Shown in pieces: positions 26,658-35,375 of a DNA stretch of 64,000 nt (positions within the stretch are counted from its first letter, which is position 1; each line of letters starts with the position of its first letter). The position numbers and the translations under genes were made by a program. This DNA is from Caldilinea sp. CFX5 (GTDB taxonomy: Bacteria; Chloroflexota; Anaerolineae; Caldilineales; Caldilineaceae), in contig QWII01000014.1 in the NCBI GenBank assembly GCA_021405325.1, forward strand, positions 62,001-126,000, in the 5' to 3' direction. Below the pieces are notes generated by a model, which ran no database searches, was not told the DNA's origin, and saw nothing but the letters and a program-made list of their open reading frames with translations.

Positions 26658-27452
26658 TTATGACCGCCTGACAGCGTATCCACTGAGGTGGCCAATATAG
26701 GCCGGCACAAGCGGCAACACGCATGGGGAGAGAAACGACAACAGGCCCGCCAGCATGGCGAGGAAATAAGTCGGCGCCCCGGTTTGGCCCAGTTGCAAGT
26801 CCACAAATAGCCCGTTACGCTGCGCCCAGATCGCCAGGTAGAACAACTGGTTGGTCAACAGCAGCCCGCCCATCACCACGAGCAACAAGCCGCTAACCAT
26901 CTGAACCAGGCGTGAATAGCGCCGCAGCCAGCGCGTGGCAACGAGCGCACGCTCCAATAGCAAGCTGATGGCCAGAAAGGGCAAGCCTAACCCCAGCGCA
27001 TAGCCGCTGGCCAGCACCATCGCCTGCCCGGCCGTCTCCTGGCTAATGCCCAGGGTCAAAATAGCGCCCAAAATCGTGCCCACACAGGGTGTCCAACCGG
27101 CAGCGAAAAAGACCCCCAGCAAGACCGATGCCAGATAATCGCGCTGTCCCGCCCCCTGCCAGACCGGACGGGTGTCGTAGGCCAGCCAGCGCAGGTGGAA
27201 GAGGCCCAATGTATGCAGGCCAAAGACAATCACAACAATGCCGCCGACCTGGCCCAACAGGGTTTTGTAGGCCCCAAAGAGTTGTCCCAACAGGGTGGCT
27301 GCCCCGCCCCAGCCAATCACAAAGACCAGGGAAAAGCCCAATACGAACAGGCCAGCATGGGTAAAGGTTGCAAAGCGACCGGCTGTTCCAGTGACGCTTG
27401 TGGCAGTAGATGGATGGTGCATAGGCAAGAACCAGGATGATCGATACGCCAA
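26658..27452 (-). CDS. CcdA-like thiol-electron transporter, circularly permuted
   Basis: A 264-residue membrane protein with all CcdA helices but in an unusual order. It begins with what is normally helix 2 ([19 protein letters not shown]), continues through the second conserved Cys ([17 protein letters not shown]) and helices 5-6, and ends with what is normally helix 1 (FLAGLL-type [20 protein letters not shown] then [12 protein letters not shown]). Both redox Cys are kept. CcdA carries electrons from cytosolic thioredoxin to external TlpA-like proteins. The start is unclear: TTG 27452 or ATG 27422, neither with a good ribosome site. Confidence 0.82.
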   Translation of the reverse strand: MAYRSSWFLPMHHPSTATSVTGTAGRFATFTHAGLFVLGFSLVFVIGWGGAATLLGQLFGAYKTLLGQVGGIVVIVFGLHTLGLFHLRWLAYDTRPVWQGAGQRDYLASVLLGVFFAAGWTPCVGTILGAILTLGISQETAGQAMVLASGYALGLGLPFLAISLLLERALVATRWLRRYSRLVQMVSGLLLVVMGGLLLTNQLFYLAIWAQRNGLFVDLQLGQTGAPTYFLAMLAGLLSFLSPCVLPLVPAYIGHLSGYAVRRS

Positions 27453-27458
27453 GGCCGA

Positions 27459-28229
27459 TTACGGTTGAGCCGCCGGCACTGCGCGTAGCTTCTCGCGCTT
27501 TTTAACAAAACGCGAAACAATGAGACTGACGACAAAGAGAGCAACACTAAAGCCAAAAACGCGCGGATCGAACGTTGGTGCAGCCCCCACCGCCAACTGC
27601 TTCAAGTCAATCGATGCGCCAAAGGAGACGAAGGCCACCGTGCCGGGCAACGCGCCCAGCAAGGTGGCCAAGGCAAAGGCCTTCCAGTTGATACGCAGGA
27701 TGCCGGCAGCATAATCGACCAGGTCAAAGGGCAAAAAAAGCAGCCGCATGACGAAGATCGTCTCAAAGCTGTGGCGGCGCAGACGCCCGGCATACCTGTG
27801 GATAACGCTCGCCTGCTTGCCTTCCGGCAGCAGCCCATCGCCCAAAAAACGACCAATCCCATAGGCGACATGCGCCGCCGACTGGCTGCCAATCACCGCA
27901 TAGACGACCGCCCAGACCAGATTCGTGGTTGAGCCGGCGCCAAAGAGAGCGCCGCCGGCGATGCCTAAGATGGCAGCAGAAGAAAAGACCAGCGGGTGCA
28001 AGGCAAAGATCACCATGTAGATCAACGGTCCATAGGGTGAATCAACCAGGTTGACCAGCGCTGTCAACAACGTTTCATGGGTCCAGCCGTTCGCCCAGGA
28101 AAAATAGAAACAAGCGCCGATCAGCAACAACCACAGCGTGAGAGACGCCAGCTTCAGGGTACTTTTACGGAAAAACAAGATTAGCTCCTTGTAAGGCTCT
28201 TTTTTAGGGCGCACTGGGAGCGCCGCCAT
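27459..28229 (-). CDS. TVP38/TMEM64 family membrane protein
   Basis: A 256-residue protein with about six hydrophobic segments. It has the DedA-like signature of TVP38/TMEM64 proteins: SSAAILGIAGGALFG, GSQSAAHVAYGIGRFLG, FVMRLLFLPFDLVDYAAGILR and ALPGTVAFVSFGAS. Members are thought to move lipids or to affect selenite and metal sensitivity; the substrate here is unknown. The frame extends to 28334, but that part is made of repeat-derived sequence containing the TGCGTAAGTCCTG motif, so ATG 28229 is preferred. It overlaps no gene and precedes CcdA by six bases. Confidence 0.85.
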   Translation of the reverse strand: MAALPVRPKKEPYKELILFFRKSTLKLASLTLWLLLIGACFYFSWANGWTHETLLTALVNLVDSPYGPLIYMVIFALHPLVFSSAAILGIAGGALFGAGSTTNLVWAVVYAVIGSQSAAHVAYGIGRFLGDGLLPEGKQASVIHRYAGRLRRHSFETIFVMRLLFLPFDLVDYAAGILRINWKAFALATLLGALPGTVAFVSFGASIDLKQLAVGAAPTFDPRVFGFSVALFVVSLIVSRFVKKREKLRAVPAAQP

Positions 28230-28307
28230 CGTTCGACTGAGCTCACGCCGAAGTCCCTGGCGGCAGCCGCCGTTCCCAGGAGCAATTGCGTAAGTCCTGT
28301 TAGGCTT

Positions 28308-28430
28308 AGAGCGCCACAATTTGATTGATGCCAATCAGCACGAAGACACCGCCGACCGCACTGGAGCCAGATATCGACCGCCTTGAACCGCCGGACGGCC
28401 TTCTCCGTAGCGGCTCATCAGATCTGCCAT
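28308..28430 (-). pseudogene. Frameshifted remnant of a TauE/CcdA-like membrane protein
   Basis: On the minus strand two frames can be joined near 28370: one reads AVRRFKAVDIW, the other GGVFVLIGINQIVAL and a stop at 28308. Together they look like the last helix of a TauE/SafE or CcdA-like protein. A single copy of the MITE end motif (TGCGTAAGTCCTG, 28287-28299) lies just beyond the stop, so an insertion event may have truncated the gene. Confidence 0.4.
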
Positions 28431-28724
28431 TTAACGGCTTGCACTCTCTACTGACTGAAGGTGGGCAGTGTCCGCTGACGCGCTGCGGGTGCGGGTTAGC
28501 GCTTCCTTCTCTGCCTCCAGGGCTACGATCTGTTCCACCGCGGCAATTTCCTGTTCCAACTGGCGCCGTTGCTGGTGCAACGCTTGCAGACGATCCGAAC
28601 CGGAAATATGGCTCGACGTGGCGTGGTTGCTACCCATGTTTCGATTCATCATCCACATCATCAAGCCCATGCCGACAGGACAGGCCAAAACGGCGAAGAA
28701 GAGTAAAAGTGTACTAAGCTCCAT
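28431..28724 (-). CDS. Small membrane protein with coiled coil, tandem family member 1
   Basis: A 97-residue protein starting at ATG 28724. A hydrophobic helix ends in LACPVGMGLMMWMMNRNMG, which joins a Cys-Pro to a Met-rich end. It is followed by a coiled-coil stretch (RLQALHQQRRQLEQEIAAVE). It is clearly homologous to 28886-29173 and, in its second half, to 29771-30139. I do not recognise the family. Position directly downstream of copA suggests a role in copper handling. Confidence 0.7.
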   Translation of the reverse strand: MELSTLLLFFAVLACPVGMGLMMWMMNRNMGSNHATSSHISGSDRLQALHQQRRQLEQEIAAVEQIVALEAEKEALTRTRSASADTAHLQSVESASR

Positions 28725-28885
28725 GGTAATTTTTCCTTTCTTTCGTCCCTTGCTTGGATTAGAGGCAAGCAAGAGCAAAAACCGCGCCACTTCAGGCCAC
28801 CACGCTGGGATAAGCAGCGCCGGAAGGCCAAGCAGCGCTACACGGTGTTCAACCAGGCGTAAGATTGGCGGACGAGCTCTGTCGT

Positions 28886-29173
28886 CTAATGCTGCACCCC
28901 TACCACCAACTGCGGCTGGCCCTCCGGCGCCGCTATGCGCTCATGGGTCAGGGCCTCTTTCTGCGCCTCCAACGCCAGAATCTGCTCGGTTTCGGCGATC
29001 TCTTGCTCCAGTTGCCGCCGTTGGGCGTGCAGCGCGTGCAGGCGCTCCGCTTCTGATTGACCCGTGGACATGGTCTGACTGCCCATGTTCCTCCCCATCA
29101 TCCACATCATCAGCCCCATGGCAATTGGGCAGGCCAACGCGGCCAGGAAGGGCAAAATTGTCGTAAGTTCCAT
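28886..29173 (-). CDS. Small membrane protein with coiled coil, tandem family member 2
   Basis: A 95-residue protein with AAAAGGAGA before the ATG. The helix ends LACPIAMGLMMWMMGRNMG, and the coiled coil reads RLHALHAQRRQLEQEIAETE then ILALEAQKEALTHE. Identity with member 1 runs through the whole length, so a local tandem duplication is likely. No enzymatic motif is seen. The Cys-Pro and three-to-five Met at the membrane face could bind Cu(I); this is inference. Confidence 0.75.
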   Translation of the reverse strand: MELTTILPFLAALACPIAMGLMMWMMGRNMGSQTMSTGQSEAERLHALHAQRRQLEQEIAETEQILALEAQKEALTHERIAAPEGQPQLVVGVQH

Positions 29174-29221
29174 CGGTATGTCTCCTTTTTCTCATTTCTT
29201 GTTTTGGTTAGGGCAGTCCCT

Positions 29222-29413
29222 TCAGAGTTTCTTGCCATATAGCCACCACACTACTCCGGCAACGAGTGGGCAGCCAAGCGTGAGCGCAAACAGTAAAAAG
29301 TTAATGAACGACGCATCGGTAAAAACCAACCATCCATATAACCCGGCGCTCGTAAGCAGGACACAGGCGAGCACCGGCCACCACGTGCGCCAATATTGTT
29401 GTTGAACTTTCAT
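29222..29413 (-). CDS. Small two-helix membrane protein, unknown
   Basis: A 63-residue protein with two hydrophobic helices (WWPVLACVLLTSAGLYGWLVF and NFLLFALTLGCPLVAGVVWW). The second contains a Cys-Pro (LGCPLVAGVVWWLYG) reminiscent of the neighbouring ACPxxMGLMxW proteins. The start is either ATG 29413 or GTG 29440. No family recognised. Confidence 0.6.
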   Translation of the reverse strand: MKVQQQYWRTWWPVLACVLLTSAGLYGWLVFTDASFINFLLFALTLGCPLVAGVVWWLYGKKL

Positions 29414-29478
29414 TGTCTTATCTTCGTTTTCCTCTTTCACGGAAGAACTCCCAAGATACTCAAGACCTTACCGTGTTC

Positions 29479-29733
29479 TCACCGCGGCCGGGACTTGGCC
29501 GCAAGTTTGGGCGCCGCCGGCCTAGTCTTATTTTTGTGAGTGACGGGCGGCGGGAACGTCTTGAGCACCGGGTTGATGAGCAGAATGCTCCCCATCATCC
29601 AGAACAGGTGATGGGCAAAGAGCAAAAACCACGCCACTTCAGACCACCACGCCAGGGCGAGCATCGCCGGAATGCCGATCAGCGGCGGCAGCCAAAGTCT
29701 GAGCCTTTCCGGTACATGTTTTAACAAATTCAT
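29479..29733 (-). CDS. Small two-helix membrane protein, unknown
   Basis: An 84-residue protein with TGAGGAGA before the ATG. Two hydrophobic stretches (LWLPPLIGIPAMLALAWW and VAWFLLFAHHLFWMMGSILL, the latter with HHLFWMM) are followed by a basic tail rich in Lys, Arg and Pro. The HH and MM pair inside the membrane is unusual and could coordinate metal. No family recognised. It belongs to the row of small genes downstream of copA. Confidence 0.62.
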   Translation of the reverse strand: MNLLKHVPERLRLWLPPLIGIPAMLALAWWSEVAWFLLFAHHLFWMMGSILLINPVLKTFPPPVTHKNKTRPAAPKLAAKSRPR

Positions 29734-29770
29734 GATCTTCTCCTCAGAAAGTAGCCATCAGCGGCGCCGC

Positions 29771-30358
29771 TTATGTGCGTTGCAGTTCAGCCAGTTCACG
29801 CTCCAGCGCTACGTGACGCTCACGCAGCGCCGCCAGCCGGTCTTCCCCTGCACTCGTTGCGGCGGCAGCGGTAGATTCACCCGGCATGCAGCAGGCGCTC
29901 ATCGTCGCTGTGTGGCTGGATGCGCCATTCTGCTGCGTTGTGCGCCACACCATTAACCCCATGCTCAACGGACAGGCCAACAGCGCCAGCGCGATCAGGC
30001 CGAGGCCCAACGGCCCGCCGAGTGCTGTGCCAAAAGCGACGCCGCCCGCCGCAATGCTGATCCCCACCACTGTGGCAATCACTATGCCGGGCAGGCAACA
30101 GAGTGCAATCGGTAGCCATCTTCTTACCTTCATGGTCATAAACAAACCCTCCTTTAAAATTTGACGTTCATAGTTTTGCCTCTCATGCGCGATGGTCGTC
30201 ACCAGGAAGAACAAGCCATAGCCGATCCACTCCTCAAAATGCGCGGGCGTAACTCCCAGGTGAATCAGTCCGGCTATGATCGACAACCCTGTCGCACCGT
30301 ACAACCATGGTTTGGATGGATGATTCTGCTCATAGGCAGACATGGTTTGATCTGGCAT
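29771..30358 (-). CDS. Fused small membrane protein; C-terminal half is tandem family member 3
   Basis: The open frame from ATG 30358 (AAAGGAGA upstream) encodes 195 residues. Residues 1-70 contain two helices (GATGLSIIAGLIHLGV and WIGYGLFFLVTTIAH) that look like the start of a longer membrane protein. An internal ATG at 30139 has a near-perfect AAAGGAGG and begins an independent-looking 122-residue protein with LLACPLSMGLMVWRTTQQN and coiled coil RLAALRERHVALEREL, homologous to members 1 and 2. Either two genes were fused by loss of a stop codon, or both starts are used. Confidence 0.68.
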   Translation of the reverse strand: MPDQTMSAYEQNHPSKPWLYGATGLSIIAGLIHLGVTPAHFEEWIGYGLFFLVTTIAHERQNYERQILKEGLFMTMKVRRWLPIALCCLPGIVIATVVGISIAAGGVAFGTALGGPLGLGLIALALLACPLSMGLMVWRTTQQNGASSHTATMSACCMPGESTAAAATSAGEDRLAALRERHVALERELAELQRT

Positions 30359-30413
30359 AGGGTCTCCTTTGGGTGACTGATGATCAGCAAGCAACTGTGG
30401 CACTGCTGACCCT

Positions 30414-32915
30414 TCAACTCACAGGCGATTCCCGGCTAATACGCGCATACTGCCGTTCTTTTGCGGCGACGGCGACCACCTGTGGCGGTCGAAAACCGCG
30501 CAGCCGCAGCGCGTTAGAAACCACCGACACCGAACTAAGGGCCATGGCTAGCGCCGCAAACACCGGGTTCAGCAAGACGCCCATAAAGGGATAGAGCACC
30601 CCCGCGGCAAGGGGAATGCCCAGCGTGTTGTAGATGTAGGCCCAGAACAGGTTCTGCTTGATGTTGCGCATGGTCGCCTTGGAGAGCGCAATCGCCGTCA
30701 CCACGCCGCGCAGGTCGCCGCTCATCAACGTGATGTCGGCCGCTTCCATAGCCACATCGGTGCCGGTGCCAATAGCAATGCCCACGTCGGCCTGGGCCAG
30801 TGCGGGCGCATCGTTGATGCCATCGCCCACCATCGCCACGCGCAGCCCTTCGGCCTGGAGTTGCTTGACTTCCGCCGCCTTGTCTTGCGGCAGCACTTCA
30901 GCCAGGACGCGGTCGATGCCCACCTGGTTCGCGATGGCTTCCGCCGTGCGACGATTGTCACCGGTGATCATTGCCACCTGCAGGCCAAGCCGGTGCAATT
31001 CCGCCACCGCTTCCTGCGAGCCGGGTTTGAGCGTGTCGGCCACGGCGATGATTCCAGCGGACTGACCATCCACCGCGATGAACATCGGTGTATGGCCCTT
31101 ATCCGCCAGGCGCTGCGCTTGGTCTTCGAGGGCGCCCAGGTCAATCCCACGGTCACGCATCAGTTTACGATTGCCGGCCAACACCTGTTGCCCATCGACC
31201 AGGGCCTCCACGCCGTGACCAGGAATCGCAACAAAGTTAACCGGCTGGCTGAGCGTCACCCCGGTCTGTTGGGTGTGGATGACAATGGCCTCCCCTAACG
31301 GATGTTCTGAGCCACGTTCAGCCGAAGCGGCCAGGCGCAACAAATCGGCTGCTGCCAGGTTGCCCACCGCCACCACTTCCGTCACGGCCGGTTTGCCGCG
31401 CGTGAGCGTGCCGGTTTTATCCAGGACAATCGCCTTGACGCGATGGGCCATTTCCAGGGCTTCGGCGCTGCGGAAAAGTACGCCGTTTTCCGCCCCCTTC
31501 CCCGTGCCCACCATAATGGCCGTAGGTGTGGCCAGGCCCAGCGCACACGGACAGGCGATGATCAGCACGGCGACAAAGTTGGCCAGGGCGAAGTTGATCG
31601 CCGGCGCCGGTCCGAAGACAAGCCAGACGACCAGTGTGATCAGCGCAATGCCGATGACGACCGGCACAAACACGGCCGTGACTTTGTCCGCCAGGCGCTG
31701 AATGGGCGCTTTGCTGCCCTGCGCTTCTTCAATGAGGCGGATAATCTGCGCCAGCACCGTATCTTTGCCGACTTTGGTCGCGCGAAATTTGAAAGCGCCC
31801 GTGCGGTTGATCGTCGCGCCGACCACCTCATCCCCCACTTTTTTGTCCACCGGGATCGACTCGCCGGTAACCATCGACTCATCCAGCGTCGAATAGCCTT
31901 CCACAAGCACCCCATCCACCGGCACTTTCTCACCAGGGCGGACGATCACAATATGGTTCACCTGCACTTCTTCCACCGGAATGTCTGTTTCTACGCCGTT
32001 CCGCACCACGCGCGCCGTCTTGGCGCGCAACCCCATCAGCTTGCGAATCGCCTCGCCGGTCTGGCCTTTGGCGCGCGCTTCCAGCCAGCGCCCCAACAGA
32101 ATCAGCGTAATAATGATCGCCCCGGTGTCCAGATAGAGCGCACGCGTGCCTTCCGGGAAAAACTGCGGAACCAAGATGACGGCCAGCGAGTAAAGATAGG
32201 CCGCACTCGTGCCGACGGCGATCAACGTGTTCATGTCAGCCGTGCCGTGGCGGAGGGAGGCGAACATGCCGCGATAGAATTGCGCCCCGGCCCAAAACTG
32301 CACAGGCGTGGTCAAAATCAGCAAGGTCCACGGGTTCTGCAAGAGCGCTGGCACCCACGGAAACCATTCCGGGAAGCTGCCCAGGAAGACGGGGACGGAC
32401 AGGATGGCCGAGAGAATGAACTTGAGCCGGAGGGTGTTCGCCTCGCGGCGGCGCGTGGCTCGCTCGCGGTCTTCACCGCCTATGCTTTCTTCGACCACCT
32501 CAGGCACGGTATAGCCCGCGTTGTTGATCGCACGCTTGAGATCGGCCGGGCTGGCCAGCGTCGGGATGAATTCAACGGTAGCTTTTTCGGCCGCAAGATT
32601 GACGTTGGCGTTCAGGACACCCTCTACCTTTTGCAGCGCACGCTCCACGGTGTTGACACACGAGGCGCAACTCATGCCGGCCACCGGCAAGGTCAGTTTC
32701 TCGACCGGCACTTGATAGCCGCCTTTTTCAACCGCCGTAACCAGCGCCTCGGGCCTAACCATAGCCGGGTCGTAGGTCACCGTGGCCCGTTCCGCCGCCA
32801 GGTTCACGACTGCCGACTGAACGCCTGCCACTTTTTTCAAGTTGCGTTCCACCGTGTTGACGCACGATGCACAGTGCATGCCCTGCACGGGCAACGTCAC
32901 GTTTTTTCCACTCAT
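30414..32915 (-). CDS. copA: Cu(I)-exporting P1B-1 ATPase
   Basis: An 833-residue ATPase with two N-terminal metal-binding domains ([13 protein letters not shown] and [13 protein letters not shown]). Eight membrane helices follow, with the copper-site motif [13 protein letters not shown], phosphorylation loop DKTGTLTRG, and [18 protein letters not shown]. The C-terminal [16 protein letters not shown] completes the P1B-1 signature. It pumps Cu(I) out of the cytoplasm. A decayed copZ and a 34-bp palindrome with promoter lie upstream (33148-33203), so it is probably regulated by the BlaI/CopY-like repressor. It leads the minus-strand run down to the MCO. Confidence 0.96.
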   Translation of the reverse strand: MSGKNVTLPVQGMHCASCVNTVERNLKKVAGVQSAVVNLAAERATVTYDPAMVRPEALVTAVEKGGYQVPVEKLTLPVAGMSCASCVNTVERALQKVEGVLNANVNLAAEKATVEFIPTLASPADLKRAINNAGYTVPEVVEESIGGEDRERATRRREANTLRLKFILSAILSVPVFLGSFPEWFPWVPALLQNPWTLLILTTPVQFWAGAQFYRGMFASLRHGTADMNTLIAVGTSAAYLYSLAVILVPQFFPEGTRALYLDTGAIIITLILLGRWLEARAKGQTGEAIRKLMGLRAKTARVVRNGVETDIPVEEVQVNHIVIVRPGEKVPVDGVLVEGYSTLDESMVTGESIPVDKKVGDEVVGATINRTGAFKFRATKVGKDTVLAQIIRLIEEAQGSKAPIQRLADKVTAVFVPVVIGIALITLVVWLVFGPAPAINFALANFVAVLIIACPCALGLATPTAIMVGTGKGAENGVLFRSAEALEMAHRVKAIVLDKTGTLTRGKPAVTEVVAVGNLAAADLLRLAASAERGSEHPLGEAIVIHTQQTGVTLSQPVNFVAIPGHGVEALVDGQQVLAGNRKLMRDRGIDLGALEDQAQRLADKGHTPMFIAVDGQSAGIIAVADTLKPGSQEAVAELHRLGLQVAMITGDNRRTAEAIANQVGIDRVLAEVLPQDKAAEVKQLQAEGLRVAMVGDGINDAPALAQADVGIAIGTGTDVAMEAADITLMSGDLRGVVTAIALSKATMRNIKQNLFWAYIYNTLGIPLAAGVLYPFMGVLLNPVFAALAMALSSVSVVSNALRLRGFRPPQVVAVAAKERQYARISRESPVS

Positions 32916-32939
32916 TGATCGATTCCTTCCCTCTGTGCC

Positions 32940-33138
32940 TTAGCCAGAAAGCGTCTGATCGCCACATTTCCGGGCAGCGTCCATAATTTGTTGCTCGGTC
33001 ACGCTCATTTTAGCGTACTCTACTCCTATTTGCTGTTACAGCAACTGACCGTGACTCGTTTTGCCTCCGCCAGTTCATCTTCGATCCCTTCCAACCGCAC
33101 GGCTCAGGCTCAGGATTGATGCTACGGTAAATAAAACG
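32940..33138 (-). pseudogene. Decayed copZ
   Basis: On the minus strand the sequence aligns along its length with the intact CopZ at 18220-18432: RLEGIEDELAEAKRVTVS, then after a one-base deletion QQIGVEY and MSVTEQQIMDAARKCG. The metal-binding loop is destroyed: its codons include TAG and two TGA, and there is no start codon. The stop is at 32940-32942. The promoter and operator in front are intact and could now serve copA directly. The gap 32916-33303 holds only this remnant and the operator-promoter. Confidence 0.75.
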
Positions 33139-33147
33139 CCACACAAG

Positions 33148-33203
33148 TTACAATCTACTACAATATTGTAGTAGATTGTAACAAAAGGCGGCCCGTTCGT
33201 CAA
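33148..33203 (-). promoter_or_regulatory. 34-bp perfect BlaI/CopY-type palindrome overlapping a promoter
   Basis: The arms 33148-33164 and 33165-33181 are exact complements (outer TTACAATCTACTACAAT). On the minus strand TTGACG (33198-33203), a 17-base spacer and TACAAT (33175-33180) form the promoter, with the -10 box inside the palindrome. It faces the decayed copZ and copA. Confidence 0.85.
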
Positions 33204-33303
33204 CCTGGCAAGCCACTGGGTTTGTTTACCGAGGATTGTACAGCGTTGCTGTGTTCCTCAGACGGCTTCTAACGGTCATCGGGCATTTGGTTCGTTCGAC
33301 TCC

Positions 33304-33954
33304 TCACGTTGGTCTATGAGCCACGATGATTTTGAAGATGCCCCCCAGCCCCACATCCCGCGTCGCTTCGATTTCCCAACCGGCGCGTTCGAGATTTTCG
33401 AGCGTGCGGCGATTGATATTAAAACCCAACGTCCTGACCACGAGCGGGTTAATCAAGTCCATCAGGCGACCAATCCTTTCGTTCGTGGCGCGCATGTGTT
33501 CCAGCAAGTACACCCGCCCGCCAGGACGCAGAACGCGTCGCAATTCGCGCAATCCCAACACCGCATCAGGCACAGAGCAGAAGACGAACGTAGCCACTGC
33601 GGCATCGATCGAATCATCCGGTAGATCAAGCGCCTGGGCATCACCCACGACAAGCTCCGTATTTGCACCCAATTTTCGCTTGCGCTGCTCGGCGCGCGCC
33701 AACATTTTCGGGCTGAGATCAACGCCAATCACCTCGGCGTCCCGCGGATGGAAAGGGATATTCTTCCCCGTGCCAATGCCAATTTCTAAAATGCGCCCAC
33801 GGCGTGGCGCCTGTTGCCAGAGCCACTGACGCCAGCGGTGGAATATAAATTCGCTGCACAGGTTCATCAGATCATAGACCGGTGCCACGCGGTCATAGCG
33901 AGACCGCGTCAACGCCGTTTGTTGTAGATCGGGACGCTGATGATTTGTGTCCAT
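33304..33954 (-). CDS. Class I SAM-dependent methyltransferase (UbiE-like)
   Basis: A 216-residue cytosolic methyltransferase. SAM-binding motif I is ILEIGIGTGKN, motif II surrounds VIGVDLSPKML, then LVVGDAQALDLPDDSIDAAV and LRELRRVLRPGGRVYLLEHM. These are typical of the UbiE/COQ5 and phosphatidylethanolamine methyltransferase group; the substrate is unknown. It is the last gene of the run beginning with SCO. Its 3-prime end is duplicated as a remnant at 20117-20155. Confidence 0.88.
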   Translation of the reverse strand: MDTNHQRPDLQQTALTRSRYDRVAPVYDLMNLCSEFIFHRWRQWLWQQAPRRGRILEIGIGTGKNIPFHPRDAEVIGVDLSPKMLARAEQRKRKLGANTELVVGDAQALDLPDDSIDAAVATFVFCSVPDAVLGLRELRRVLRPGGRVYLLEHMRATNERIGRLMDLINPLVVRTLGFNINRRTLENLERAGWEIEATRDVGLGGIFKIIVAHRPT

Positions 33955-34018
33955 ATCACTTTGCCCTTACATTCCAATGCCGCCACCTATCTCTACGGTT
34001 ACCGGCCATATGGATCTT

Positions 34019-34687
34019 TCATCGCACAATTTCGGCCACGAATGCGTCAACTTGCTCATCGGTCATCACCCCGATTTGCATGCGCACCACACGCCCGTCT
34101 CGATCAATAAAGATACTGGTCGGCAAGCCGCGCAACTGGTACAGGTCGGTGGTCACTGCGCCGGTCTCGTCGAGCAGCACGGGAAAGGTCATGTCAAACT
34201 CCTGCACAAATGCCTGCACCGCCGGCAGCGCGTCTTGAAAAGTCAAGTTGATGGCCAGAATCACGAATCCCTCATCCTGGTGTACCTCGTAGGCGCGCAC
34301 CAAAGCGGGCATTTCCAGGCGGCAGGGTGAACACCAACTGGCCCAGAAGTTGATCAGCACTGGCCGGCCACGCAACTGGGACAGGCTGACTTCGTCGCCA
34401 TCGAGCGTTGCCAGCGCAAAATCGGGGGCAAGTGCGCCAACGACCGGGGCGGCTGCGGCAGGGTCGGCGTTCGTTGTTCTCTGCGCCGCCGGATTGAGGG
34501 ACAGGGTGATATCGCTCGCCCCTGCTCCTGTTTGAGCTGGGCGCCGTTCCACTCCTAACGTGCGCCAGCCGGCGACCCACCCCAGGATGAGGCCACCCAG
34601 CAACACCGCGATTAACCACCAGCGCCGGTGTTTGCCAGATGTGGATTCAGTGTTGCCGGCCCACGGTTCCATACGAATTTCATCCAT
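34019..34687 (-). CDS. TlpA/ResA-like membrane-anchored thioredoxin
   Basis: A 222-residue protein with one N-terminal helix (WWLIAVLLGGLILGWVAGW) and a thioredoxin domain with active site WCSPC (FWASWCSPCRLEMPALV) and cis-Pro loop GLPTSIFIDRDG. Its ATG overlaps the stop of the selenoprotein candidate upstream (GATGGATGA), so the two are translationally coupled. The pairing of a UxxC protein with a CxxC protein suggests that they exchange electrons directly. Confidence 0.92.
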   Translation of the reverse strand: MDEIRMEPWAGNTESTSGKHRRWWLIAVLLGGLILGWVAGWRTLGVERRPAQTGAGASDITLSLNPAAQRTTNADPAAAAPVVGALAPDFALATLDGDEVSLSQLRGRPVLINFWASWCSPCRLEMPALVRAYEVHQDEGFVILAINLTFQDALPAVQAFVQEFDMTFPVLLDETGAVTTDLYQLRGLPTSIFIDRDGRVVRMQIGVMTDEQVDAFVAEIVR

Positions 34688-35363
34688 CTATCCATGCAAT
34701 ACGAGTCGGCAAAGCGCCTTCCTGCTCTGTCTGGCTCGCCTTCATCATCGCCAAAATCTCATCGGCGTTGTCGCCAAAATAGAGATCAACGCGCTGCAGG
34801 CGAATCAACCCATCCGGGCCGATGATGACATAGCCCATCTCCGGAATCTCGCCCATGCCGCCCATCGGCCATTCCGGGCGCAGTTGCATATCATACAGGC
34901 GGGTCACGGTGAGGTCGCGATCCGCCAGCAAGGGAAAACTGGCGCCAGAGCCGGCCTGGGTATAGCGGAGTGATTCCGGTGTATCGTAGCCGACGGCAAT
35001 CAGGTCGCCCACCGCTTGAAACTCATCGATCCATCTCTCCAACTCGCCGAGTTGGTTGACGCAGAGTTGTCACTGATAGCCCATGTAGAAGACGAGGGCC
35101 TTAGGCCGCCCATCACCGGGCGTCACGGTATAGGGCTTGCCATCGACGCCCGTCGCCGTGAAGGCAGGCGCCGGCTGGCCGACGTGGGTGGGTACGCTAA
35201 AAGCGCTGTCCGAGTTCTGGAGTTTCACGTCGGCGCCGGACCTAAACGGTTGAGAGCCGAGCAAGACGCCCAAACCGCCGAGAATCAGCGCCGCAATCAC
35301 GAGGGGCACCGTTATGCGTCGTCCAGTTTTACGTGTTCGTGTTGCGCGCTTCTTTTTGCTCAT
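34680..35363 (-). CDS. Thioredoxin-like UxxC protein; candidate selenoprotein (in-frame TGA 35070-35072)
   Basis: Reading through TGA gives 227 residues. An N-terminal anchor helix (VPLVIAALILGGLGVLLGS) precedes an AhpC/TSA-like thioredoxin domain: HVGQPAPAFTATGVDGKPYT, then KALVFYMGYQ-U-QLCVNQLGELERW. The TGA is codon 98 and replaces the first Cys of a CxxC, giving U98-Q-L-C101. Homology continues beyond it with VGYDTPESLRYTQ, FPLLADRDLTVTRLYD and YVIIGPDG. A 7-bp hairpin with loop GGC follows the TGA. The protein would be an extracytoplasmic thiol or peroxide reductase. The next gene is a coupled TlpA-like protein. Confidence 0.88.
35039..35055 (-). other. bSECIS-like hairpin after the TGA
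   Basis: On the mRNA CCAACUC and GAGUUGG form a perfect 7-bp stem with loop GGC; 21 bases separate UGA from the loop, and the first loop base is G. CUCU and AGAG can extend it as a lower stem across an internal loop. It meets the usual bacterial SECIS description. Confidence 0.78.
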
Positions 35364-35375
35364 TGTTACTCACTT

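Noticed and set aside
31443..32918. 491-codon open frame on the plus strand
   Set aside because: It is antisense to copA along its whole length and its product is His/Arg/Gln-rich without family features, as expected from GC-rich codon bias.
32940..33138. TGA codons in the decayed copZ could be read as selenocysteine
   Set aside because: The same frame also has TAG, a one-base deletion and no start, and only one TGA aligns with a Cys; decay explains it better.
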